A DNA stretch of 64,000 bases from Pandoraea captiosa (GTDB taxonomy: Bacteria > Pseudomonadota > Gammaproteobacteria > Burkholderiales > Burkholderiaceae), in contig NZ_CABPSQ010000003.1 in assembly GCF_902459775.1 (NCBI RefSeq), forward strand, positions 550,075 to 614,074. The letters run 5' to 3'. Below the pieces are notes generated by a model. That model saw only the letters and a list, made by a program, of their open reading frames with translations, had not been told where the DNA came from and did not search any database. A program made the translations under genes and the position numbers. Below are positions 13,768 to 23,283 of the stretch, in pieces. Numbering within the stretch: the first letter of the stretch is position 1; the number at the start of each line of letters is the position of its first letter.

Positions 13768-14190
13768 ATGTCCGATCCCCGTCCATCCCACGTGCCATGG
13801 CTCACGCCCTACCTGACCGTACGTGACGCCAAAGCCTCTGCGGCGTTCTATGAACAGGCGTTCGGCTTCACCGTTCACGACATGGTGGACGACGATGGCG
13901 CCGTCATGCACGTCGAAATGTTCTATCAGGGACAACTGATCCTGATGTTCGCGCCCGAAGGCGCCTTTGCGACGACGGCACGCACCCCACGCACCGCCGG
14001 CATTGAGGCACCTCAGAGTTTTTACGTCTATACGGAGGACGTCGACGCGCTTTACGCCCGCGCGACAGCGGCTGGCGCCAAGGGACTGATGCCTCCGAGC
14101 GACCAGTTCTGGGGCGATCGTTTCTGCCAGCTGGAAGACCCGGACGGCTATCGATGGGGCTTCGCCCGGCCGGTCACGCCACGCAGCTAG
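13768..14190 (+). CDS. VOC/glyoxalase-superfamily protein
   Basis: 140 residues with a single vicinal-oxygen-chelate domain: WLTPYLTVRDAKASAAFYEQ at residues 9-28, HVEMFYQGQLILMF in the middle, and a C-terminal WGDRFCQLEDPDGYRWGFA. This resembles the glyoxalase/bleomycin-resistance/PhnB group, but substrate and activity cannot be predicted. The ATG at 13768 follows a GGAG at 13757-13760; an in-frame ATG at 13666 gives an implausible Arg-rich leader. It lies between the speE-like gene and rsmE on the same strand. Confidence 0.8.
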   Translation: MSDPRPSHVPWLTPYLTVRDAKASAAFYEQAFGFTVHDMVDDDGAVMHVEMFYQGQLILMFAPEGAFATTARTPRTAGIEAPQSFYVYTEDVDALYARATAAGAKGLMPPSDQFWGDRFCQLEDPDGYRWGFARPVTPRS

Positions 14191-14285
14191 ACACCTTCCG
14201 GTATGAGCCTTCGGGGCGTTGGGGTATGCTTCCTCCCCACGGTCCCCGCGCCACCCACGGCAAACCTTTTTCCTCCTTTGCCCGA

Positions 14286-15059
14286 ATGCCTCGCTTTTTC
14301 ATCGATGCGCCGCTGCACGCCGGCGCTCTTCTCGATCTTCCCGATGCCGTTGTCCGTCACGTGCAGGTATTGCGCCTGAAGGCGGGCGATGCCCTCACCG
14401 TGTTCAACGGCACAGGCGGTGAATATCCGGCAGTCCTGACAACGCTGGAGAAGCGCCACGCCACGGCGCAACTCGGGGAACACAATACGCGGGAGGCCGA
14501 ACCGCCGTATCACATCACGCTGGCCCAGGGCATCGCCGGTGGCGACAAGATGGACTGGCTGATCGAGAAGGCCATTGAGCTTGGCGTAGCGGAAATTCAG
14601 CCGCTGGCGACGGAGCGCTCGGTCATTCGGCTCGATGGTGAGCGCGCCGCGAAACGCGTCGCCCATTGGCAGGCGCTCGTCCAGGCGGCATGTGAACAAT
14701 GCGGGCGCAATCGGGTGCCGCGCGTGCTGCCCATCCGCCCTCTCGCGGCATGGCTAAGCGATCCGGAAGTGGGCCGAAAGTCCGATCGGAGCGGTGATCG
14801 GGACGTCATAAAAGGGGACGTATGGCGTGTGCTATTGTCACCTAGAGCAGACAGCGGATTCGATTCGCTGCCGCTGGAAGCGCCATCTCAGCCCGGCGTG
14901 CTGCTCTTCGGCCCGGAAGGCGGGCTGGCGCCTGACGAGGAAGCGCTCGCGCGGAAAGCCGGATTCACGGCGATTCGACTTGGGGAGCGCATTCTTCGGA
15001 CCGAAACGGCGGGCATTGCAGTGCTCGCCGCGTTGGCTGCCCGCTGGGGCGGCTGGTAA
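14286..15059 (+). CDS. rsmE: 16S rRNA m3U1498 methyltransferase RsmE
   Basis: SPOUT-family methyltransferase that modifies U1498 of 16S rRNA. The 257-residue protein begins MPRFFIDAPLHAGALLDLPD, an RNA-binding PUA-like N-domain. The trefoil-knot C-terminus carries LLFGPEGGLAPDEEALARKA and RLGERILRTETAGIAVLAAL, the SAM-binding signature. The region between residues ~155 and 185 (EVGRKSDRSGDRDVIKGDVW) looks like a lineage-specific insertion. The ATG at 14286 is chosen over 14154 because it gives the family N-terminus. Confidence 0.93.
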   Translation: MPRFFIDAPLHAGALLDLPDAVVRHVQVLRLKAGDALTVFNGTGGEYPAVLTTLEKRHATAQLGEHNTREAEPPYHITLAQGIAGGDKMDWLIEKAIELGVAEIQPLATERSVIRLDGERAAKRVAHWQALVQAACEQCGRNRVPRVLPIRPLAAWLSDPEVGRKSDRSGDRDVIKGDVWRVLLSPRADSGFDSLPLEAPSQPGVLLFGPEGGLAPDEEALARKAGFTAIRLGERILRTETAGIAVLAALAARWGGW

Positions 15060-15108
15060 GCATCGATGATTCAGAAAATGGCCTCACAAGCCTAAAGGAG
15101 TAATCGTC

Positions 15109-15747
15109 ATGGGTATCCTCGATAACATTCTCGGTGGTGGGTCCGGCGCTCAGGCCGGTGGCGGCGGGTTCAACACGAAGACATTACTTCTCATGGGCTT
15201 GCTCGCGATGATTGCGAGCCGTTCCGGCAACGCACAGGGACAAAACGGCGAAGGCGGTGGTTTGCTCGGCTCACTGGGCGGCGCCCTTGGCGGCATGCTG
15301 GGTGGCGGTGCAGCGGCGGGCGGTGGGTCGGGGGGTCTTGGCGACCTGCTGGGGGGACTCCTCGGCGGTGCGCAATCGCCTGCGGCCGGTGCGGGCACGC
15401 CGACGACGTCTCCCGGCGATCTAATCGGCTCGCTCGGCGGACTCGGCGGTCTGACGCAGATCCTCAGCCAGGGCGGACTGGGTGACGCCGTGAACTCGTG
15501 GGTCGGTACCGGCGCCAATCAGCCCGTGACGGCAGATCAAGTCACCCAGGCGCTCGGCCCGGGTGGCCAACTGCAGCAATTGGCCGGCACGGCGGGTATT
15601 TCGGAGAGCGAGGCGGCACAGGAGTTGTCGGCCCTTCTGCCTCAGGTCGTCAACCACCTCACACCGAATGGCGCGGTCGCCCAGGATCAGCCGCTCGATC
15701 TGGCGTCTCTGGCTCAGCAGTTTCTCGGAGGTGGACGCGCTGGCTGA
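15109..15747 (+). CDS. YidB/DUF937-family Gly-rich protein
   Basis: 212 residues beginning MGILDNILGGGSGAQAGGGG, with a long Gly/Leu-rich central region (about residues 45-90). The C-terminal YidB-type domain reads GDAVNSWVGTGANQPVTADQ followed by VTQALGPGGQLQQLAGTAG, then LSALLPQVVNHLTPNGAV. The function of this family is unknown. AGGAG at 15096-15100 precedes the ATG by 8 bp, a strong ribosome-binding site. Followed by a good bidirectional terminator. Confidence 0.82.
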   Translation: MGILDNILGGGSGAQAGGGGFNTKTLLLMGLLAMIASRSGNAQGQNGEGGGLLGSLGGALGGMLGGGAAAGGGSGGLGDLLGGLLGGAQSPAAGAGTPTTSPGDLIGSLGGLGGLTQILSQGGLGDAVNSWVGTGANQPVTADQVTQALGPGGQLQQLAGTAGISESEAAQELSALLPQVVNHLTPNGAVAQDQPLDLASLAQQFLGGGRAG

Positions 15748-15766
15748 CGGGTCCGCGGCTGCCAAC

Positions 15767-15796
15767 AAAAAAGGTCCGCATGGCGGACCTTTTTTA
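15767..15796 (+). terminator. bidirectional terminator between yidB-like gene and barstar gene
   Basis: Stem aaggtccgc / gcggacctt with a 3-4 nt loop, flanked by A-run and T-run. It separates convergent transcription units (YidB-like on plus, barstar-like on minus). Confidence 0.85.
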
Positions 15797-15840
15797 TTGG
15801 ACGTCACATCGTTTCCGCCGTCTCGAACGACGGCATCGAT

Positions 15841-16389
15841 TCAAGCGAAGGAATAGAAAACGCGGAAGCTCACACGCCGCTCCGCCCAGAATTCGGCGGC
15901 ATCGCGAAAGACTTCCAGCAGCGTTTCACGCCCGTCCTTGTCGAACTTCGTGGCGATCGGCAGACCTTCGAGTACCACCACGAACCCCGGCTGCGGCCCA
16001 CAGTGGCTCACGAGATCCGTCAGACAGTCGTGCAAGGCGTCGTAGTTCTTCCCGAAATGCTTCGGGAACAGGAACGATGTGGCGATCGTTTCCAGTACCT
16101 CGGCCTTGCTCTGCGCTTGCGAACAATTGGCGTAAAGGAAGTGTTGCCCGAGTCGCTCGGCCTCCGCCGCCAGCTCCGGCACGCGGAATGCACGGATCGA
16201 CTGCACGATATTGGGCCTGACGGCCTGGAAAAGACTCATATCTCCCTCTTCCGATAGGCTACGGCGATGGCCGGCCCGCGCAACAGCATGCAGGCCCAGC
16301 ACCTGCTTGAACAAGTTACCCTCGCCCGCACCGAATGGATCTGCCATAAGATCTTTCCCGCGTTCTTGTGCGAAAACCGGCTCACTCAT
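15841..16389 (-). CDS. barstar-family ribonuclease inhibitor
   Basis: Probable cytoplasmic inhibitor of the RNase encoded just upstream. Up to 182 residues; the barstar fold spans about residues 62-182, with FLYANCSQAQSKAEVLETIA, then FPKHFGKNYDALHDCLTDL (the conserved binding-helix region, FGKNYDALxDCLTDL) and a C-terminal FRVFYSFA. The first ~60 residues are variable. Possible starts are 16389 (7 bp after the RNase stop, AAGGGA upstream), 16347 (MADPFG, GGGAAAG upstream) and 16239. Gene order RNase then inhibitor on one transcript fits an enzyme-immunity pair. Confidence 0.85.
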   Translation of the reverse strand: MSEPVFAQERGKDLMADPFGAGEGNLFKQVLGLHAVARAGHRRSLSEEGDMSLFQAVRPNIVQSIRAFRVPELAAEAERLGQHFLYANCSQAQSKAEVLETIATSFLFPKHFGKNYDALHDCLTDLVSHCGPQPGFVVVLEGLPIATKFDKDGRETLLEVFRDAAEFWAERRVSFRVFYSFA

Positions 16390-16396
16390 ACTGCTG

Positions 16397-16798
16397 TCAT
16401 TCCCTTATGCGTTCAAAGCTGTTGTAGTGGTCTTGGGTGTAGTAACACGGATCCACCGCACGTTGGTTGCCCCCGCAGATGATGCGCCTGGCACCTCTAT
16501 TGCGGGCACCGGGAGTTGGCACCGTATATTCATGGTAATAGCCACGCGGCATTTTGGGCAGGCGCTTCTCGTAGTTTCCGAACGTGATGCCATCTTTGGC
16601 ATAAGGAAACGGCCCGCCCTGGGCAATCAGCGTCAGCGTGCGCTGCGCTTCACGTGGCAATTCGGCAACGGAAACCGTCGCCATTTGATCCGTGACGGAA
16701 GGCGCGGTTTCACGCGCCGTCGCGTTGGCCCCCAGAAACACGCTACTCGCCGCAGTCAGTGCCACGATGCTCCGGTGAAGCCAACGTGCCATTGTCAT
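16397..16798 (-). CDS. secreted guanyl-type ribonuclease (barnase/RNase Sa-like)
   Basis: 133 residues with an N-terminal signal peptide (MARWLHRSIVALTAASSVFLGANATA) and a small N1/T1-type RNase domain. The catalytic triad expected for the family is visible: Glu90 in YYHEYTVPTPG, Arg in the RGARRIICGG segment (residues 101-110), and His124 in YYTQDHYNSF. Cys108 and Cys118 may form a disulfide. Such enzymes cut single-stranded RNA after G. The downstream barstar gene would protect the cytoplasm before export. Starts at codon 1 or 3 are possible. Confidence 0.85.
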   Translation of the reverse strand: MTMARWLHRSIVALTAASSVFLGANATARETAPSVTDQMATVSVAELPREAQRTLTLIAQGGPFPYAKDGITFGNYEKRLPKMPRGYYHEYTVPTPGARNRGARRIICGGNQRAVDPCYYTQDHYNSFERIRE

Positions 16799-17139
16799 AG
16801 CTAGCTGTCGCCCGGCGTCGGTTTGCGCTGCGGGCCCGTTCTGGTGGGTGAAGCCGTAAGGTTATCGCTATTGCTCACGAGAATCAATGTCGGCTTACAT
16901 TTTGCAACCAAACTACTCAACAAATTCATGAAAACACAAGGTTTTTCACGACAGTAAGCACACACATGAAGATATACGATGCAGAAAAAGCGTCGCCGAA
17001 ATAGCAAAACGCCGCCCTGAATCGGGCGGCGTTTTGCGCGTTTCGTCGGCTAATTGCCGACTAAATACCGGCCAACCATCGGCTAACCCGAGCGAACCCA
17101 GGCGAACCGACGTCGGCTCGCCGCAACTCGGCAGCCAAA
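16799..17139. other. intergenic region between maeB and the RNase gene
   Basis: 341 bp without a credible gene. It holds the maeB terminator (17005-17035) and an AT-richer stretch (about 16860-16990) that is the likely promoter region for the RNase-barstar unit, though no consensus promoter stands out. Confidence 0.6.
17005..17035 (-). terminator. terminator downstream of maeB
   Basis: Strong hairpin caaaacgccgccc / gggcggcgttttg with a 5-nt loop, about 105 bp beyond the maeB stop. Confidence 0.7.
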
Positions 17140-19443
17140 TCAGCGCACCGGTTGCTGCGCCGCCGAGTCGGCCACGACGAGCGCCGCCATATTGATGATT
17201 CGGCGCACCGTGGCCGATTCGGTCAGGATATGCACGGGCTTGGCCGCGCCCAGCAGGATCGGCCCGATCGCCACGTTGTTGCCTGCCGCCGTTTTGAGCA
17301 GATTGTAGGCAATATTGGCGGCGTCGATGTTGGGCATCACCAGCAGGTTGGCCGCACCGATCAGCGTCGAATCCGGCATGATCCGCGCACGCAATTCCGG
17401 GTCCAGCGCGCAATCGCCGTGCATTTCGCCGTCCACTTCGAGTTCTGGTGCACGTTCTTGCAAAATGGCCAGTGTGTCGCGCATCTTGCGTGCGCAATTC
17501 GCATCACTGGTCCCAAAGTTCGAGTGCGACAACAATGCGACCTTCGGCTGGATGCCAAAGCGGCGAATTTCTTCAGCGGCCATCAGCGTGATTTCCGCGA
17601 GTTGTTCAGCCGTCGGGTCCTGATTGATGTGCGTGTCGACGAGGAAAATCTGACGATTCGGCAATACCAGCGCGTTCATCGCTGCATAGACGTTCCCGCC
17701 CTCGCGTTTGCCGATGACGCGATCGATGAAATGCAGATGGCGACCGGGCGTCGACACCGTACCGCAAATCATGCCGTCCGCTTCGCCCTTGCTCACCAAC
17801 ATGGCAGCGATCAGCGTCGTACGGCGGCGCATTTCGACGCGCGCATATGAAGCCGTCACCCCCTTGCGGTTGGTCAGACGGTGATACGTCTCCCAGTAGT
17901 CGCGATAACGCTCGTCGTGCTCGGGGTTGACGATGGTGAAGTCGACACCTGGCGTGAGGCGCAGGCCGTACTGCTGGATGCGATGCTCGATCACGGCCGG
18001 ACGCCCGACCAGAATCGGCGTGGCCACACGTTCGTCAACGAGCACCTGCACCGCGCGCAATACGCGCTCTTCCTCACCTTCGGCGAACGCGATGCGCTTC
18101 TTGTCGGCCGGCACGCTGCGTGCGACCGAGAATAGCGGCTTCATCAACCCACCGCTGTGGTAGACGAACTGCTGGAGCGATTGCGAATAGGCGTCGATAT
18201 CGGCAAGCGGACGCGTTGCCACGCCTGCGGCCATCGCGGCTTCCGCCACCGCTGTCGCCACCTTGACCAGCAGTCGCGGATCAAAAGGCTTCGGAATCAG
18301 ATACTCCGGCCCGAACGACAAATTCTTGATGCCGTAGGCCGACGCAACGATGTCGCTCTGTTCCTGACGAGCCAATTCCGCGAGCGCATTCACGGCGGCG
18401 ATTTCCATCGAACGCGTGATGGTCGTGGCCCCCACATCGATGGCGCCGCGGAAGATGAACGGGAAGCAGAGCACGTTGTTGACCTGGTTCGGATAATCCG
18501 TGCGGCCCGTCGCCATGACGCAATCCGGACGCACTTCCTTGGCCAGCTCCGGCGTGATTTCCGGGTTCGGATTGGCGAGCGCGAAGATCAGCGGCTTATC
18601 CGCCATCGTCTTGACCATTTCCGGCTTGAGCACGCCAGCGGCCGACAGCCCAAGGAATACGTCGGCACCGCCGATGACATCGGCCAGCCCACGGGCTTCG
18701 GTCTTCTGCGAGAAGCGGATCTTCTCCGGGTCCATCAACTCCGTACGGCCTTCGTAGACCACGCCCGCAAGGTCCGTCACCCAGATATTTTCGATGGGCA
18801 GCCCCATGTCGACGAGCAGGTCGAGACAGGCAAGCGCCGCAGCGCCAGCGCCCGACGTGACGACTTTCACCGACGACAGATCCTTGCCCACCACCTTCAG
18901 ACCATTGATGAGCGCCGCTGCCACCACAATGGCCGTGCCGTGCTGATCGTCATGGAAGACGGGGATCTTCATGCGCTCGCGCAGCTTGCGCTCGACGATG
19001 AAGCATTCCGGGGCCTTGATGTCTTCGAGATTGATTGCGCCGAACGTCGGTTCGAGCGCTGCAATGATGTCGACCAGCTTCTCCGGGTCCTTCTCGGCGA
19101 TCTCGATATCGAACACGTCGATATTGGCGAACTTCTTGAACAGCACGCCCTTGCCTTCCATCACCGGCTTGGAGGCGAGCGGACCGATGTCCCCGAGGCC
19201 GAGCACCGCAGTGCCGTTAGTGATCACGCCGACCAGGTTGCCGCGCGCCGTATAGCGCGACGCATTGAGCGGATCGACGACGATTTCCTCACACGCGGCG
19301 GCTACGCCCGGCGAGTAAGCCAGCGCCAGATCGCGCTGGTTCAGCAACTGCTTGGTCGGCGCGATGGCGATTTTGCCGGGGGTGGGAAATTCGTGATACT
19401 CGAGCGCAGCTTCGCGCAGTTTCGGATCGATCGGCGTGGGCAT
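17140..19443 (-). CDS. maeB: NADP-dependent malic enzyme with C-terminal phosphotransacetylase-like domain
   Basis: Oxidative decarboxylation of malate to pyruvate. At 767 residues this is the long MaeB type. The N-terminal malic-enzyme half (about 1-430) contains [16 protein letters not shown], then [20 protein letters not shown] and a nucleotide-binding [17 protein letters not shown]. The C-terminal half (about 430-767) is the phosphate-acetyl/butyryl-transferase-like domain ([40 protein letters not shown]), generally regulatory rather than catalytic in this family. I chose ATG 19443 ([20 protein letters not shown]) over 19476. A TACAAT at 19490-19495 could be its -10. Confidence 0.94.
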   Translation of the reverse strand: MPTPIDPKLREAALEYHEFPTPGKIAIAPTKQLLNQRDLALAYSPGVAAACEEIVVDPLNASRYTARGNLVGVITNGTAVLGLGDIGPLASKPVMEGKGVLFKKFANIDVFDIEIAEKDPEKLVDIIAALEPTFGAINLEDIKAPECFIVERKLRERMKIPVFHDDQHGTAIVVAAALINGLKVVGKDLSSVKVVTSGAGAAALACLDLLVDMGLPIENIWVTDLAGVVYEGRTELMDPEKIRFSQKTEARGLADVIGGADVFLGLSAAGVLKPEMVKTMADKPLIFALANPNPEITPELAKEVRPDCVMATGRTDYPNQVNNVLCFPFIFRGAIDVGATTITRSMEIAAVNALAELARQEQSDIVASAYGIKNLSFGPEYLIPKPFDPRLLVKVATAVAEAAMAAGVATRPLADIDAYSQSLQQFVYHSGGLMKPLFSVARSVPADKKRIAFAEGEEERVLRAVQVLVDERVATPILVGRPAVIEHRIQQYGLRLTPGVDFTIVNPEHDERYRDYWETYHRLTNRKGVTASYARVEMRRRTTLIAAMLVSKGEADGMICGTVSTPGRHLHFIDRVIGKREGGNVYAAMNALVLPNRQIFLVDTHINQDPTAEQLAEITLMAAEEIRRFGIQPKVALLSHSNFGTSDANCARKMRDTLAILQERAPELEVDGEMHGDCALDPELRARIMPDSTLIGAANLLVMPNIDAANIAYNLLKTAAGNNVAIGPILLGAAKPVHILTESATVRRIINMAALVVADSAAQQPVR

Positions 19444-19892
19444 GAGGGGAAGCTCTTGGCGAACAGAAAAGATCAAATTTTCAGTGCGAATTGTAGCCCT
19501 ATTTATTCACGCCATTTATGCAAAAAACGGATAAGGGCCGCACCTGCGCTGAAGCTATTTCAAGCCGATAGTGGCGAAAAATATATTGGAATACAACGCT
19601 GCATCGCACCATCGGCCGGATTTTCAGACAACGCATGCGTTTTGATCGAGGGGTTGTCCGAGACCAGCATCGGACTCGCCTGAAAACGGGAAACGCACCC
19701 GTTTGTCTGCTTGGGAAAGCGTGAACTGCCTCTTAGAATAGGGGTTTGCATGGCATCGCATGCCATCCCGGGTCAGATCCCGGGTCAGATCCCGACGCGC
19801 AGCTGACTGAAATTGCCTCTCGCTTCGTCGCATTCAGTCCTTTGTTCTCTCATTTTCTGGCCGTTCGCCTGACTGCCTGACTTCTTGTGCCC
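19444..19892. other. divergent intergenic region maeB / thiL
   Basis: About 450 bp with no credible gene. It contains AT-rich likely promoter sequence for maeB (19480-19560) and a short 12-bp direct repeat at 19765-19794. Small open frames here look like chance ORFs. Confidence 0.55.
19765..19794. repeat. 12-bp direct repeat upstream of thiL
   Basis: Two and a half copies of atcccgggtcag in tandem, about 100 bp upstream of thiL. It overlaps no gene. Confidence 0.7.
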
Positions 19893-20897
19893 ATGACCAC
19901 GACATCCCCGACCGGTTCGTCAACACTGTCCGAGTTCTCGCTGATCGAGCGCTTCTTCGCAGGCGCGACGCGTCAGGGCGAGCACGTTACGCTAGGCATC
20001 GGCGATGACTGCGCACTGCTGCGCCCGCCGTCGGGAGAGCAACTGGCAATATCGTCCGACATGCTGGTGGAGGGTCGGCATTTTTTTGCGGACGTCGATC
20101 CACGTTCTCTCGGTCACAAGACCCTCGCCGTCAACCTCTCGGATCTCGCCGCCATGGGGGCGCGCCCGCTGGGTTTCACGCTGGCGCTCGCACTGCCTGA
20201 AAGCGATCCGGCGTGGTTGGGGCCGTTCGCGCAAGGACTCACCGAACTGGCAGATCGATTCGCCTGCCCCCTGGTGGGGGGTGACACGACACGAGGCCCG
20301 CGAAATCTTTGCGTGACGGTCTTCGGTAGCGTGCCAACGGAACAGGCGTTGCGTCGCGACGCGGCGCAAGCGGGCGACGACATCTGGGTCTCCGGCACAC
20401 TGGGCGATGCGCGACTGGCGCTCGGCGGGCTGCGCGGCGAATGGGCACTTGCAGACGAAGATCTCGCACTCGCGCGGCGTGCGATGGATCTGCCGGAGCC
20501 GCAGGTGGCGCTCGGTCTTGCGCTACGAGGCGTAGCGCGTGCCGCGCTCGACATCTCGGACGGTCTGCTCGGCGATCTCGGTCATATTCTCGAGCGCTCG
20601 GCGATGAGCGCGCGCATCAACGTCGATGCCATCCCCCGCTCATCGTTGCTTGCTGCGCAGTCGCCTGACGTTCAGCGCCTTTGCACGCTCGCGGGAGGCG
20701 ACGATTATCAGCTTTGTTTCAGCGCAGATGCCGTACAGCGCGGGCGAATCGAGGCCATTGCCAACGAACTCGGCATACGGGTCACGCGTATCGGTACAAT
20801 AGCGCTTCCCGACGCGCGCCGAACGAAGCTGCATCTCCATGACAAGACTGGCGCGAGCGTCGTTGCCGACTTCAAAAGTTTCGACCATTTCCAATGA
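19893..20897 (+). CDS. thiL: thiamine-monophosphate kinase
   Basis: ATP-dependent phosphorylation of thiamine monophosphate to thiamine diphosphate, last step of the pathway. About 334 residues; the PurM-like fold shows EFSLIERFFAG, the metal/ATP motif LGIGDDCALL (about residues 35-45), HKTLAVNLSDLAAMGARPLG, GGDTTRG and ALDISDGLLGDLGHIL. Normal family length. I prefer ATG 19893; a GTG two codons upstream (19887) is also possible. The stop overlaps the start of pgpA by 4 bp (ATGA), so the two are probably translationally coupled. Confidence 0.94.
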   Translation: MTTTSPTGSSTLSEFSLIERFFAGATRQGEHVTLGIGDDCALLRPPSGEQLAISSDMLVEGRHFFADVDPRSLGHKTLAVNLSDLAAMGARPLGFTLALALPESDPAWLGPFAQGLTELADRFACPLVGGDTTRGPRNLCVTVFGSVPTEQALRRDAAQAGDDIWVSGTLGDARLALGGLRGEWALADEDLALARRAMDLPEPQVALGLALRGVARAALDISDGLLGDLGHILERSAMSARINVDAIPRSSLLAAQSPDVQRLCTLAGGDDYQLCFSADAVQRGRIEAIANELGIRVTRIGTIALPDARRTKLHLHDKTGASVVADFKSFDHFQ

Positions 20898-21415
20898 GCA
20901 CTGATCAAACGGCCGCCGTCAATCCGGGCAGCGGCCCGCGCCGGCCGAACTCACGGTTCCTGCTGTCGCATCCCGCACATCTGTTTTCCCTCGGCTTCGG
21001 CACGGGTCTGTCGTCGTTCGCGCCCGGCACGGTAGGGACGCTTTTCGGATGGGCGTCGTATCTGGTGCTCAATCTGTATCTGACGGTCACGGACTGGGCA
21101 GCATTGATCGCCGTATCGATCGTCGGCGGCATCTGGATTTGCGGTTTCACCGCCCGCAAGCTCGGCATTCAGGATCCCAGCGCCGTCGTCTGGGACGAGA
21201 TCGTGGCGTTCTGGATCGTGCTGCTGCTGATCACGCCAGCGAGCTTCGTCGGGCAACTCGTTGCCTTCGTGCTGTTCCGCTTCTTCGATGCAGTCAAACC
21301 GCCGCCGATCAGCTATTTTGATCGCACAGTCAAAGGCGGGCTGGGCATCATGCTGGACGACCTCGTTGCAGCGTTTTGCACTTTGCTCGTCATTGCGCTG
21401 TGGCGCTCGATCTGA
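20894..21415 (+). CDS. pgpA: phosphatidylglycerophosphatase A
   Basis: Inner-membrane phosphatase that makes phosphatidylglycerol from its phosphate. 173 residues with the PgpA motifs FSLGFGTGLSSFAPGTVGTL (residues 32-51), DPSAVVWDEIVAFW and FDAVKPPPISYFD followed by GGLGIMLDDLVAA. Several hydrophobic segments fit an integral membrane enzyme. Its start overlaps the thiL stop by 4 bp. Confidence 0.95.
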   Translation: MSTDQTAAVNPGSGPRRPNSRFLLSHPAHLFSLGFGTGLSSFAPGTVGTLFGWASYLVLNLYLTVTDWAALIAVSIVGGIWICGFTARKLGIQDPSAVVWDEIVAFWIVLLLITPASFVGQLVAFVLFRFFDAVKPPPISYFDRTVKGGLGIMLDDLVAAFCTLLVIALWRSI

Positions 21416-21529
21416 GCGTCGTGTTGCGCGGCGCCGCCGTTTGTCGTGCTGCGCCGGCGCCCTGAATGGCATGGGAAGGTTGGTTGCAAACCACCCCCTG
21501 CGGATTTACCCGTTTTTTGTTGGTTTCGC

Positions 21530-21584
21530 GTTCGTTCCGTACTCGTTCTGCACTCGTTCCGCACTCGTTCCGTATTCGTTGCAT
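21530..21584. repeat. 11-bp tandem repeat between pgpA and pncC
   Basis: Five adjacent 11-base units close to actcgttccgc, the outer two degenerate. The block ends 23 bp before the pncC start and lies between translated genes of one probable transcript. Confidence 0.8.
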
Positions 21585-21607
21585 CGACTTCTTGAAGGCA
21601 TCGTCCC

Positions 21608-22108
21608 GTGGTCTCCGAACAAAATCTTTTGGCCCAACTGTCGGTGAAAGTCGGCAACCGTCTGCGCGACGAACGCTTGCTGCTGGCGACCGCCGAGTCG
21701 TGCACCGGTGGCCTTGTGGCCGCCGCGATCACCGACATTTCCGGCAGCAGCAACTGGTTCGAGCGCGGTTTTGTTACCTATTCGAATCAAGCCAAGTCGG
21801 AGATGATCGGCGTGCCCCCTGAGCTGATCGAAAAGCATGGCGCGGTCAGCGAGCCCGTGGCACGCGCCATGGCCGAAGGCGCCCTGCTCAATAGTCGTGC
21901 GCAAATCTCCCTGTCGATTACCGGCGTCGCCGGTCCCGGCGGTGGCACCCCGGACAAGCCGGTCGGCATGGTTTGCTTCGGGTGGAGCAATCGTGTCACC
22001 ACAATCGTCGAGACGAAACACTTCAAGGGCGATCGTACGCAGGTTCGCAGTCAAGCGGCGCAGCACGCCTTACGCGGTGTCATTGAACTGCTGGACAAGG
22101 AAGCCTGA
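21608..22108 (+). CDS. pncC: CinA C-terminal family protein, nicotinamide-nucleotide amidase (PncC)
   Basis: 166 residues comprising only the CinA-C domain: LLLATAESCTGGLVAAAITD (residues 24-43), WFERGFVTYSNQAKSEMIGV, and SITGVAGPGGGTPDKPVGMV. Stand-alone members deamidate nicotinamide mononucleotide and belong to the pyridine-nucleotide salvage cycle. The start is a GTG at 21608 with GAAGG upstream (21593-21597). Followed by a strong terminator. Confidence 0.9.
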   Translation: MVSEQNLLAQLSVKVGNRLRDERLLLATAESCTGGLVAAAITDISGSSNWFERGFVTYSNQAKSEMIGVPPELIEKHGAVSEPVARAMAEGALLNSRAQISLSITGVAGPGGGTPDKPVGMVCFGWSNRVTTIVETKHFKGDRTQVRSQAAQHALRGVIELLDKEA

Positions 22109-22167
22109 GACTTCAAGCCGCGCGCAAAGACGTCGAATACGTCTGCGGATTCACCGGGTCTCAGTAC

Positions 22168-22208
22168 AAAAAAACAGCGCTCGCGTAATGCGAAGCGCTG
22201 TTTTTTTT
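22168..22208. terminator. bidirectional terminator between pncC and pyrF
   Basis: Long hairpin aaaacagcgct / agcgctgtttt with A-run on the left and T8 on the right, between convergent pncC (plus) and pyrF (minus). Confidence 0.88.
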
Positions 22209-22288
22209 GGGGAGCTCATCACGTCGCGACGTGAATCGCGACATTTATCACCCATGCGACAAGCGCCCGTCGGCGCGTGCGTCGACGA

Positions 22289-23101
22289 TCAACGATAGGC
22301 GTTGATGCTATCGCGCGTCTTTTTCGCAGCCTCTGCGGCCGCTTGTGCAAAGTTCTCGTCGCGACCGGCATAAATGATGGCGCGCGAGGAATTGATCATC
22401 ATGCCCGTACCGTTGGCCGTACGCCCGGCGCTCACCGTCGCTTCGACATCTCCGCCTTGCGCTCCGACGCCCGGAATCAGCAACGGCATATCGCCGACAA
22501 TGCTGCGCACGGCCGCAATTTCCGCCGGGAATGTGGCGCCGACGACCAGACCGATCTGGCCACTCGTGTTCCACGGCCCTGCCGCCAGTCGCGCCACTGT
22601 CTGATACAGCGGCTTGCCGTCGACATCCAGAAACTGCAGATCGCTGCCGCCCGGGTTGGACGTGCGGCACAGCACGATCACCCCTTTTTCCGCGTGCGCC
22701 AGATACGGTTCGAGCGAGTCGAAACCCATGTAGGGGTTCACCGTCACGGCGTCCGCGCGATATCGCTCGAATGCCTCACGGGCATATTGCTCGGCAGTGC
22801 TGCCAATGTCCCCACGCTTCGCATCCAGAATCACGGGCAGGCCGGGGTGATTGGCATGGATATGCGCGATCAGTTGTTCGAGCTGGTCTTCGGCGCGATG
22901 CGCTGCGAAATAGGCGATCTGCGGCTTGAACGCACTGGCGTAAGGGGCGGTGGCATCCACGATCTGTCGGCAAAACTCGAAAATCGCGTCCGATTTGCCT
23001 TGCAGATGTGCGGGAATACGCGACGGCTCGGGGTCGAGACCCACGCACAACAGCGAATTGTTGCGCGTCCAGGCGGCGTTGAGAACTTGGGTGAATGTCA
23101 T
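22289..23101 (-). CDS. pyrF: orotidine 5'-phosphate decarboxylase (type 2)
   Basis: Final step of UMP synthesis. The 270-residue length and motifs are those of the longer subfamily 2: [30 protein letters not shown] near residue 22, and the catalytic region [19 protein letters not shown] (about residues 88-107) with Asp-Lys-Asp. [14 protein letters not shown] follows. No signal peptide, cytoplasmic. Confidence 0.95.
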   Translation of the reverse strand: MTFTQVLNAAWTRNNSLLCVGLDPEPSRIPAHLQGKSDAIFEFCRQIVDATAPYASAFKPQIAYFAAHRAEDQLEQLIAHIHANHPGLPVILDAKRGDIGSTAEQYAREAFERYRADAVTVNPYMGFDSLEPYLAHAEKGVIVLCRTSNPGGSDLQFLDVDGKPLYQTVARLAAGPWNTSGQIGLVVGATFPAEIAAVRSIVGDMPLLIPGVGAQGGDVEATVSAGRTANGTGMMINSSRAIIYAGRDENFAQAAAEAAKKTRDSINAYR

Positions 23102-23283
23102 GACGGTGTTCCAGCGGGGTTCCGACGGTGGTAAGCCGGCGGCAATGATTCGAGACGGGTCCGATCCAGCAAGGCCGCCATTTTACCTGCTCGGCCGCCT
23201 TGCTTCGTCAGGTTCCCGTCGCTCGCGTCGGAAACCGTCGTTGACACAACGTCATGTCGACGCGCTCGCACGCCTCAGGCAAC

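Noticed and set aside
21530-21584. Possible CRISPR-like array
   Set aside because: Units are contiguous 11-mers without spacers and there are no cas genes.
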